Part shown: in pieces, positions 9,084 to 16,318 of the stretch
Layout of the letters: every line of letters starts with the position of its first letter
Numbering within the stretch: the first letter of the stretch is position 1
Origin: an uncultured bacterium
GTDB lineage: Bacteria; Patescibacteriota; Patescibacteriia; Patescibacteriales; UBA12465
Reading direction: 5' to 3'
NCBI GenBank assembly: GCA_903874345.1
Contig: CAIQRY010000044.1
Location: 1-46,619, forward strand
DNA: 46,619 nt
Notes under the pieces: model-generated
Databases searched by the model: none
What the model saw: only the letters and a program-made list of their open reading frames with translations
Told to the model about the DNA's origin: nothing
Position numbers and translations under genes: made by a program

Positions 9084-9112
9084 AATATAACATTGAATAT
9101 TTGTTCTGTCAA
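9084..9112 (-). promoter_or_regulatory. Promoter of module copy 1
   Basis: Minus strand TTGACA-N17-TATATT. Confidence 0.75.
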
Positions 9113-9181
9113 TAATTAAGATTTGGGCGAAGTCTAGCTCACTGCCATCTTGTTCGATCCCCGTTATCATCCTATTCAAAC

Positions 9182-9212
9182 AAAAAAGACAGAATTACAT
9201 TCTGTCTTTTTT
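9182..9212 (-). terminator. Terminator downstream of the tRNA/tmRNA block
   Basis: aaaaaagacagaat...attctgtctttttt. Confidence 0.75.
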
Positions 9213-9219
9213 GTTTGTG

Positions 9220-9291
9220 AGCGGGTAACGGGAATCGAACCCGTCTCTCGACCTTGGCAAGGTCGCATAATAGCCACTATACGATACCCGC
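9220..9291 (-). tRNA. tRNA-Gly (GCC)
   Basis: Minus: GCGGGTATCGTATAGTGGC...CTTGCCAAG...GGGTTCGATTCCCGTTACCCGCT; 7-bp acceptor, anticodon GCC. Confidence 0.95.
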
Positions 9292-9310
9292 AAAAAATTT
9301 CTTCTCAAAG

Positions 9311-9394
9311 TGCCGCGGGCGGGAATCGAACCCGCACTGTATCGCTACAACTGGATTTTAAGTCCAGCGCGTCTACCAGTTCCGCCACCGCGGC
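9311..9394 (-). tRNA. tRNA-Leu (TAA)
   Basis: Minus: GCCGCGGTGGCGGAACTGGTAGACGC...ACTTAAAAT...TGCGGGTTCGATTCCCGCCCGCGGCA; class II variable arm. Confidence 0.95.
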
Positions 9395-9418
9395 TTTAAT
9401 TCCGGCCAACCAAATCTG

Positions 9419-9805
9419 TGGAGATGATGGGAGTTGAACCCATGTCCAATCGGTTTTTCTAAATACCGGTACAAGATTATCCCGATTTTGTTGTTTAACT
9501 CTAGCCATCAAAAGTCGAGCAAAAAGCGATTAGAGCGATCTTCCTATTTGTTTCGGCGTTAACTGGAAAGCGCGATTAGCTGCCTATCTTCATGTTTATG
9601 ACACCGGCCGACCGTTATGAAGACTCACGGCGACCGATGGTTATAGCTTAATTTGTTTTAGGCCATAACTGGAGCGTAGCTCGGAGTTAACCAAGTGAAC
9701 GCTTTTGCCGTTTTGGCATTTGTGTTTTTTAGTCAGTTTAGCGTGGTAACCAAGCACGTCTTGAATATTTAGAAAAAGGTCCGACTGTCGATTCCTTTCA
9801 TCCCC
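9419..9805 (-). ncRNA. ssrA: Transfer-messenger RNA (tmRNA)
   Basis: 5' GGGGATGAAAGGAATCGACAG pairs with 3' GGACATGGGTTCAACTCCCATCATCTCCA; tag frame GCC...TAA at 9717-9658 reads AKTAKAFTWLTPSYAPVMA*; smpB lies immediately upstream. Confidence 0.92.
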
Positions 9806-9818
9806 TCTTCAGAAATTT

Positions 9819-10277
9819 CTATCCTCTCTTTGTTAAAGACCGGAGTTGGCGGTCAGTTTCCCGTTTCTTAATCGTTTCCCGTTTATCGAACTTCTTCTTA
9901 CCGCGGGCAACCGCGAATTCCAGCTTCAGAAAACTATGATTAGTATATATTTTGAGCGGGATTAGTGTCAAGCCCTCTTCTTTCTTTTTGCCTAATAAAT
10001 GGCTGATTTCTCCTCTTTTTAAGAGTAATTTACGTTCTCGCGTCGGATCATAGTCCGGGAGCGGTCCGGCCTGCTTATAAGGCGCGATATGACAATTGAT
10101 TAAATATAGTTCGGTCTTATTATTTTTCGTCCGCAAGCTAATATAGCTACCTTTGAGGCTAGCTAAATCATTTCGAACTGCTTTTACCTCATAACCAAAT
10201 AAAACGAGACCCGCTTCATAGCGGTCGAGCAGTTCATAATCAAAACTAGCTTTTTTGTTGATGGCCAGTGCGGACAT
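9819..10277 (-). CDS. smpB: SsrA-binding protein SmpB
   Basis: NKKASFDYELLDRYEAGLVLFGYEVKAVRNDLASLKGSYI...ARGKKKFDKRETIKKRETDR. Confidence 0.95.
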   Translation of the reverse strand: MSALAINKKASFDYELLDRYEAGLVLFGYEVKAVRNDLASLKGSYISLRTKNNKTELYLINCHIAPYKQAGPLPDYDPTRERKLLLKRGEISHLLGKKKEEGLTLIPLKIYTNHSFLKLEFAVARGKKKFDKRETIKKRETDRQLRSLTKRG

Positions 10278-11556
10278 AATTCCAATCTTTAAGCTGCGTA
10301 ATTACTTTCTCGTTAGTTAAAACATTACTTAAATAACCGTGATAACCCGGTTCGACAATCATCTTTAATATATCCTGATTCTGAGCATATTGTTTTTTAA
10401 GCTCATCAATTTTCTCATGAATTTCTTTTTCCGTCACGTTTATTTTTTCAATAATCGCAATTTCGCGAATCGCTAAGGCCGCTTTGACGCGCTTCACGGC
10501 GTTCGGCGCTAAATCTAGCATTAATTGCGCTCGAGTTTTTTTAAGATGGCTTAAATAATCTTCGAACTTACCGCCCTGGCGAATAACGCTCTGCTCAAGT
10601 TCGCCTAAAATATTATTCGTTTCGCTTTCAATAAGCGCGTCCGGAAAATCTCCGAACTTAGCATTATTAATTATTTTTTCAACCATCTCAGATTCGCTTT
10701 TTAAATCCGCGTTCCTTTTTTTTTCAGCAAGGAGACTATCCGTAATCGTTTTCTTTAATTCTTCTAAATTCTTAACCTGAAAAAATCCCGCAAACTGATC
10801 GTTTAATTCCGGGATGGCCCGAGTATAAGCGTCTTTAACCTTAACTTCAAACTCAACTAATTTACCGGCTAAATTTTTCTGATGGTGATCGTCGGGATAA
10901 GGTAAATTAAATTTCCGTTCCTCGTCTTTTTTTGCGCCGATTAAATGATCGTCGAAACCAGGCACGAAATATTCCTTGCCGACTAAAACCGCGAGGTCAT
11001 TATGCTGCCCGCCTTCCACCGGGACCTTATCTAAAAACATTTTAATATCGACCACGGCCTTATCGCCTTTTTTTATCGGTTCTTCGCTTAAGACTTCAAC
11101 CGCCCGCATTTCCTGTAATTCTTTTAAAGACTTAGCTAATTCCTTTTCGTCCATTTTTACTTCCTCTTCTTTTATTTTTAAATCCTTATAATCGCCTAAA
11201 GCGACCGTCGGTAGTAATGACAAAGTAATCTTATATTCAAGCGGATTATTAGGAGCAAGTTTTGTAATACTGACATTCGGCTGACCAAAGGCCTGACGCT
11301 CCATGGTATTTTTCTCAATCACTTCGTCTAAAGTTTTATGAATCGCGAGGTGTGCCGCTTCTTCGAGAATCGTCATCTCGCCGATTTTCTGTTTCAAAAC
11401 TTCTAGTGGCGCTTTGCCCGGACGAAAACCTTCAATCTTCACATTCTTAGCAACTTCTTCCGCACCCTTAACAATATACGGTTCGAATTCCGCGAGCGTG
11501 AGTTCAACTGTTAACTCTATTTGCGATTTTTCTAAATCTTTTTTGGTGACTTGCAT
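10246..11556 (-). CDS. tig: Trigger factor
   Basis: MQVTKKDLEKSQIELTVELTLAEFEPYIVKGAEEVAKNVKIEGFRPGKAPLEVLKQKIG; start moved from 11817 to ATG at 11556 on homology. Confidence 0.93.
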   Translation of the reverse strand: MQVTKKDLEKSQIELTVELTLAEFEPYIVKGAEEVAKNVKIEGFRPGKAPLEVLKQKIGEMTILEEAAHLAIHKTLDEVIEKNTMERQAFGQPNVSITKLAPNNPLEYKITLSLLPTVALGDYKDLKIKEEEVKMDEKELAKSLKELQEMRAVEVLSEEPIKKGDKAVVDIKMFLDKVPVEGGQHNDLAVLVGKEYFVPGFDDHLIGAKKDEERKFNLPYPDDHHQKNLAGKLVEFEVKVKDAYTRAIPELNDQFAGFFQVKNLEELKKTITDSLLAEKKRNADLKSESEMVEKIINNAKFGDFPDALIESETNNILGELEQSVIRQGGKFEDYLSHLKKTRAQLMLDLAPNAVKRVKAALAIREIAIIEKINVTEKEIHEKIDELKKQYAQNQDILKMIVEPGYHGYLSNVLTNEKVITQLKDWNYVRTGHQQKS

Positions 11557-11673
11557 AGGTCTTAAAGTTAGGATAAGCGGGCTTCTGACCCGCTTTAATT
11601 TATGAATAATTGTTTTTATTGTAGCAGTTTTTAAGGAAAAATCAAGCGACACTATTAAAATTAAATAATAAAA

Positions 11674-11694
11674 AACGCAGGTGTTTCCTGCGTT
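11674..11694 (-). terminator. Rho-independent terminator
   Basis: aacgcagg...cctgcgtt with a minus-strand T run. Confidence 0.75.
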
Positions 11695-11713
11695 GAAATT
11701 TGGTTTTTGGCTC

Positions 11714-12199
11714 TTAAACTTCGTAAGGATAGGAGAAGCGATGAGCCATACAGGGCGAATCAGCTTCAACATAAAGTTCAAATTGTCCGAAGTCACAACC
11801 TGGTTGGTCCCTATCAACAGAACCTGGGTATAAGATTAGAACAAAATGCTCTTCCGTTCCTGCTCCTTCATAGTGCTGAGATAACTGGATCTTAATCCAT
11901 CCTTTGTCTGCCGAGGAAAGATAACAAGTATAGGCAACATCGCCAATCCAGTTCGTTGCTTTAGGGTCAATAAGAAGCATAAAAGTCCTATCGTCACCTT
12001 CCATCCAAAGAAGTAACGGGAAAAAAGAATCTTTTTGCGCTGCAGACTCCTTAAGGATAGTCTGAATTGATTTGTTTAATCGGAAGCGACCTGATTTCCA
12101 AAAAAGAGGTGATCTTTTTACTTCTCTCAAGGCGGCGATTAATCTTTCTTCCCGTTCGCTGATCCTTAAGTCGTCTTTTAATTTCGTAAGTCCCCTAAT
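11714..12199 (-). CDS. Hypothetical protein, possible ATT start
   Basis: Frame is open upstream of the TTG at 12130 with coding-like sequence RGLTKLKDDLRISEREERLIAALREVK; no in-frame ATG or GTG before a TAG stop. ATT at 12199 aligns with the ATG of the 7333 gene. Confidence 0.5.
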   Translation of the reverse strand: MRGLTKLKDDLRISEREERLIAALREVKRSPLFWKSGRFRLNKSIQTILKESAAQKDSFFPLLLWMEGDDRTFMLLIDPKATNWIGDVAYTCYLSSADKGWIKIQLSQHYEGAGTEEHFVLILYPGSVDRDQPGCDFGQFELYVEADSPCMAHRFSYPYEV

Positions 12200-12252
12200 C
12201 TTGATTTTTGGTTCAACCTAAAACTTTTTTAAAACAACAAATTATTCCCCTT

Positions 12253-12281
12253 ATCTTATCCCTTCCCGGCTCTTTTGTCTA
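12253..12281 (-). promoter_or_regulatory. Promoter for the 11714 gene
   Basis: Minus strand TAGACA-N17-TAAGAT. Confidence 0.5.
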
Positions 12282-12286
12282 GACCA

Positions 12287-12314
12287 AAAACGCCTCGGTT
12301 AACCGAGGCGTTTT
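12287..12314 (-). terminator. Rho-independent terminator of nusA-hppA
   Basis: aaaacgcctcggtt/aaccgaggcgtttt. Confidence 0.8.
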
Positions 12315-12336
12315 TATTTCTAAATTCGATATCAAA

Positions 12337-14343
12337 TTAGAGGAGCAAGCCGACGATGAGTAGGGCCACAATGTTTAAGACCTTAATCATCGGGTTGATC
12401 GCTGGACCGGCTGTATCTTTATAAGGATCGCCGACCGTGTCGCCGGTAACTGCCGCTTTATGTGCGTCCGAACCCTTGCCGCCAAAATTACCCGCTTCAA
12501 TATATTTTTTAGCATTATCCCAAGCGCCACCGCCCGAGGTCATTGAAACCGCGACAAAGATACCGGTCACGATCGAGCCAACCAGCAAACCACCTAAGGC
12601 TTCAAGACCGTATTCATGGCCCAACATATTAAAACCAAAGCCCACAATAATCGGCGCGACAACCGGAATCAAGGCCGGGATAATCATTTCTTTAATCGCC
12701 GCTTTCGTAACGATATCAACGGTGCGACCATAATCCGGTTTTTCCGTGCCGTTCATAATACCAGTTTTTTCCTTAAACTGAGCGCGTACATCTTCGACGA
12801 CCGAACCCGCCGCGCGACCGACCGCTTTCATGGCCATCGCGCCGAACAAGAACGGTAATAAACCGCCGATAAATAGTCCAATCAAAACATAAGGATTATC
12901 AATCAAGAATTGCGCATTACCGCCGCCTAATTTTATTTTCGCTGTGAAATCCGCGAAGAGAACCAGGGCCGCTAAAGCCGCGGAGCCAATCGCGTATCCC
13001 TTCGTTACCGCTTTAGTCGTATTGCCAACCGCATCTAAGGGATCTGTAATATTTCTCACATCGTCACCGAGCTCCGCCATTTCCGCAATGCCGCCCGCGT
13101 TATCCGTAATCGGACCGTAAGCATCAATCGTGACGATAATACCGGCCATTGATAACATGGCCATGGCTGCAATCGCGATGCCGTATAAACCGCCCAAAGA
13201 ATAAGCGCCTAAAATCGCCAAACAAATGACGATAACCGGCCAGGCCGTTGATTTCATGGAAACCGCTAAACCGGCAATGACGTTCGTGCCGTGACCAGTT
13301 TTACTCGCTTCCGCGATGCCTTTAACCGGAGAAAATTTTGTCGAAGTATAATATTCGGTAATAACAACTAATAAACCCGTAACTACTAAACCGATTAAAC
13401 TTGCTAAATATAGTTTAGAGCCTTGGGCCGCCACCGGTAATAATTTAATAGCCGCCGGATAAAAAGCAATCGCCGATAAAACACCAGCGGCAATTAAACC
13501 TTTGTACAAAGCGCGCATGATATTTTGTTTTTTACCGAGACGGATAAAGAAAATACCCACGATTGAAGCAACGATCGAAATCGCGCCTAAAATTAAGGGG
13601 AACAAAATAATATTATCGTTATTCGGAAAAGTTAAACTGCCTAAAACCATGGCCGCGATTGAAGTCACGGCATAAGTTTCGAACAAATCCGCCGCCATGC
13701 CCGCGCAATCGCCGACGTTGTCGCCGACATTATCGGCAATCACCGCCGGATTACGAGGATCGTCTTCTGGAATACTCGCCTCGACTTTCCCGACTAAATC
13801 CGCGCCCACGTCCGCTGCCTTCGTATAAATACCGCCGCCTAAGCGCGCAAAAATAGAAATAAGCGAACCGCCAAAAGCAAAACCGATCAAAGCATGTAAA
13901 TCATGAGTCAAAAAATAAAAACCAGCTGTCCCGAGCAAAGCTAAACCAACGACTAGCATACCGGTAACACTGCCACCCATGACCGCGACTTTTAAGGCTT
14001 TAGCTAAACCGCCACGCGCCGCTTCTGTCGTCCGGACATTAGAGCGCACGCTCACAAACATACCGATGTAACCGGTTAAAGCCGAGAGGGCCGCGCCTAA
14101 AATAAAGGCGGCCGCTGTTAACCAACCTAAAACAAAGCCGATGATTAAAAATAGAACCACAGCCACAATCGCAACCGTTTTGTACTGTCGATTTAAGAAA
14201 GCCTTGGCGCCGGCTTGAATCGCCTTAGCAATTTCTTTCATCTTGTCGTTACCTTCCGGTAAACGGAGGATGGAGGCGATAACAATTGCGCCGTAGATGA
14301 CAGCGACAATCGCGCTCCCAAAAATTAAGAGGGTCAGCAACAT
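12337..14343 (-). CDS. hppA: Membrane-bound proton-translocating pyrophosphatase, predicted K+-independent
   Basis: [64 protein letters not shown]. Confidence 0.96.
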   Translation of the reverse strand: MLLTLLIFGSAIVAVIYGAIVIASILRLPEGNDKMKEIAKAIQAGAKAFLNRQYKTVAIVAVVLFLIIGFVLGWLTAAAFILGAALSALTGYIGMFVSVRSNVRTTEAARGGLAKALKVAVMGGSVTGMLVVGLALLGTAGFYFLTHDLHALIGFAFGGSLISIFARLGGGIYTKAADVGADLVGKVEASIPEDDPRNPAVIADNVGDNVGDCAGMAADLFETYAVTSIAAMVLGSLTFPNNDNIILFPLILGAISIVASIVGIFFIRLGKKQNIMRALYKGLIAAGVLSAIAFYPAAIKLLPVAAQGSKLYLASLIGLVVTGLLVVITEYYTSTKFSPVKGIAEASKTGHGTNVIAGLAVSMKSTAWPVIVICLAILGAYSLGGLYGIAIAAMAMLSMAGIIVTIDAYGPITDNAGGIAEMAELGDDVRNITDPLDAVGNTTKAVTKGYAIGSAALAALVLFADFTAKIKLGGGNAQFLIDNPYVLIGLFIGGLLPFLFGAMAMKAVGRAAGSVVEDVRAQFKEKTGIMNGTEKPDYGRTVDIVTKAAIKEMIIPALIPVVAPIIVGFGFNMLGHEYGLEALGGLLVGSIVTGIFVAVSMTSGGGAWDNAKKYIEAGNFGGKGSDAHKAAVTGDTVGDPYKDTAGPAINPMIKVLNIVALLIVGLLL

Positions 14344-14349
14344 AGTTTT

Positions 14350-15720
14350 TTATTTAGTTTTTTTAGTTTTTGTTTCTTTAGTTTTTTTAACTTTTTTGGC
14401 CGCTTTCTTTTCGCCTTCAACGTTTTCGCCTTCAACGTTTTCTTCGCTAGCTTCCGCTTCGCCTGTCACGGTTTTTTCACCGGCCGCTTCTAAGACCGCG
14501 TTTTCTTCATCAAGTACGGCTAATTCTTCGTCGCTCGCCGCTACTTTTTTCTCGCCTTCTTCCGAGGCCTCAATAATATCTATTTTCCAACCGGTGAGTC
14601 GTGCGGCGAGGCGAACATTTTGTCCGCTTTTACCAATCGCGAGAGATAATTTATCCGGCGCGACTTTCACAACCGCTTTATGTTCGGCCTGATCTAATTC
14701 TAAACTCATAATTTTGGCCGGGGCTAAGGCATTGCCAATAAATTTTTCCGCATCTTCGTTGTATTCAATAATATCAATCTTCTCACCGCCTAATTCCGAA
14801 ATAATTGTTTGGATACGAGAACCGCGCTGCCCGACGCAGGAACCGACTGGGTCAACGTTGTCGGCGTCAGTCCAAATCGCGACTTTCGAGCGCGACCCGG
14901 CTTCGCGGGCGACCGCTTTAATTTCTACTAAGCCGTTTGATACTTCCGGAATTTCGAGATAAAAAACTTTTCGTAAAATTTCTTCGCTGCGGCGGGATAA
15001 AATAATTTCCGGCCCCTTATGTCCTTCGCGTACTTCCTTAATATAAACCTTTACGCGCATACCGGTTTCATAACGTTCGTTATAAATCTGTTCTTCGGCT
15101 GGCAGGAGCCCGATTGCCTTACCTAAATCAACAAAAACGAAGCGTCCTTCCCGGCGCTGCACAATGCCGGAGACCACTTCTCTTTCTTTCCCTTTGAATT
15201 CGCCGAAAATCATATCTCGTTCCATCTCGCGTAATTTCTGGATAATAACCTGCTTCGCGGTTTGAGCGGCCATACGACCGTAACTATCTGGAATCGGTAA
15301 CTCTGTTACTACTTCCTCGCCAATCACGGCATCATGTTTTAAAATCGCCGCTTCTTTAAGTTGAATATCCGTCTTCGGATTAAATTTTTTCTTCCCTTCT
15401 TCCGCCGGCTCCTCTTCAACTACTTCCGGACGAAATTCCCTAAACTCTTCCTTTTTTAATTCTTTCGGGTTAGGATTATATAAATTCGCCAGCATTTCCC
15501 GTTCTTCTTCTTCGGGTAAATTATCGACCACAGTTTTCACATCAAAAATTTCCGATGTTCCTAAATTCGGATCGAATTTCACGCGAATATTTTGATTACG
15601 TTCACCGTAGTCTTTACGATAAGCGGCCGCCAGTGCGAGTTCAATCGCACTAATCACGGATTTAAAATCGAGGTTCTTTTCCTCGCACAGCTGCTTAATC
15701 GCATTGCTGATTTCTGACAT
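14350..15720 (-). CDS. nusA: Transcription termination/antitermination protein NusA
   Basis: S1 + KH organisation: DPVGSCVGQRGSRIQTIISELGGEKIDIIEYNEDAEKFIGNALAPAKI; KLSLAIGKSGQNVRLAARLTGWKIDI. Confidence 0.95.
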   Translation of the reverse strand: MSEISNAIKQLCEEKNLDFKSVISAIELALAAAYRKDYGERNQNIRVKFDPNLGTSEIFDVKTVVDNLPEEEEREMLANLYNPNPKELKKEEFREFRPEVVEEEPAEEGKKKFNPKTDIQLKEAAILKHDAVIGEEVVTELPIPDSYGRMAAQTAKQVIIQKLREMERDMIFGEFKGKEREVVSGIVQRREGRFVFVDLGKAIGLLPAEEQIYNERYETGMRVKVYIKEVREGHKGPEIILSRRSEEILRKVFYLEIPEVSNGLVEIKAVAREAGSRSKVAIWTDADNVDPVGSCVGQRGSRIQTIISELGGEKIDIIEYNEDAEKFIGNALAPAKIMSLELDQAEHKAVVKVAPDKLSLAIGKSGQNVRLAARLTGWKIDIIEASEEGEKKVAASDEELAVLDEENAVLEAAGEKTVTGEAEASEENVEGENVEGEKKAAKKVKKTKETKTKKTK

Positions 15721-15748
15721 ATAATTTGATTAGTTAATATTAGATAGA

Positions 15749-15777
15749 CAAAAAGCTAATTGTATGAACAACTAGCT
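15749..15777 (-). terminator. Terminator/attenuator-like hairpin in the nusA 5' leader
   Basis: RNA AGCUAGUUGU-UCAU-ACAAUUAGCU (10 bp with one G-U) followed by UUUUGUC, between promoter and nusA ATG. Confidence 0.5.
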
Positions 15778-15786
15778 TCTAAATCT

Positions 15787-15814
15787 ATTATACCAGATTG
15801 TCTAATTTTGTCAA
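15787..15814 (-). promoter_or_regulatory. nusA promoter
   Basis: Minus strand TTGACA-N16-TATAAT, both hexamers matching consensus. Confidence 0.8.
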
Positions 15815-15821
15815 AATTAAG

Positions 15822-16256
15822 CTAATAGGGGTAATAAGCGTTAACATTATTATTAATTGCCGCGTTCAAGCGTAATATAATAAAGCGGGTAATCGCCCAA
15901 GAGAGCATAATAATCACTAAACCAATAACCGCGTTAGTCAAAAGCTTAATTGCCTTGCGCGTTTCCTCTTCATTACCGCCCGAGGTCATATATTTAAAAC
16001 CGGCAAAAAGGGTTAAGCATAAAAAGATAACAGCCAAGAGTCCTAAGGCGATACTAACCACCTTAAGAATAATCTGTCTGATATCCGTAGTCTTGTTTCC
16101 GTAGACCGCACCGATATCAGTCATGCCCGTTTGGCTCTGGTACAAAGTATTATCCTGAGCTTGTGCGGGTATAGCTGGGGCAAAAGGAAAAATTGCGAGT
16201 AAAGTTAAAAAACTTAAAAACAATAAAGAAAAAATGTGTTTTTTAGTGATAATCAT
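15822..16256 (-). CDS. TrbC/VirB2-like small membrane protein (144 aa)
   Basis: Signal peptide followed by two hydrophobic helices (IILKVVSIALGLLAVIFLCLTLFAGFKYMTSGG, AVIGLVIIMLSWAITRFII). Confidence 0.55.
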   Translation of the reverse strand: MIITKKHIFSLLFLSFLTLLAIFPFAPAIPAQAQDNTLYQSQTGMTDIGAVYGNKTTDIRQIILKVVSIALGLLAVIFLCLTLFAGFKYMTSGGNEEETRKAIKLLTNAVIGLVIIMLSWAITRFIILRLNAAINNNVNAYYPY

Positions 16257-16318
16257 AAATATGATATAATTGAATTACACTTTAATTATATAAAAATTCC
16301 CCTAAAAAAACAAGGAAA

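Noticed and set aside
9150-9511. ORFs 9150-9437 (+) and 9305-9511 (-)
   Set aside because: They overlap tRNA-Gly, tRNA-Leu and the tmRNA 3' end; sequences such as VAELVDALDLKSS are tRNA translated as protein.
12437-13856. Plus-strand ORFs opposite hppA (12437-12733, 12616-12858, 13659-13856)
   Set aside because: Antisense to a strongly conserved gene; no plausible protein features.
14418-14450. Short tandem DNA repeat (ttcgccttcaacgtt twice)
   Set aside because: Explained by ENVEGENVEGE in the acidic, Lys-rich NusA tail; too short for CRISPR or a regulatory array.
14297-14692. 131-aa Ser/Phe-rich plus-strand ORF
   Set aside because: Antisense to the Lys/Glu-rich tail of nusA and the hppA start; composition is the reverse complement of low-complexity coding sequence.
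16265-16270. TGATATAAT extended -10 motifs upstream of 16319 and 42900 as a special promoter class
   Set aside because: Two occurrences in AT-rich sequence are not enough; most other promoters here fit ordinary -35/N16-18/-10.
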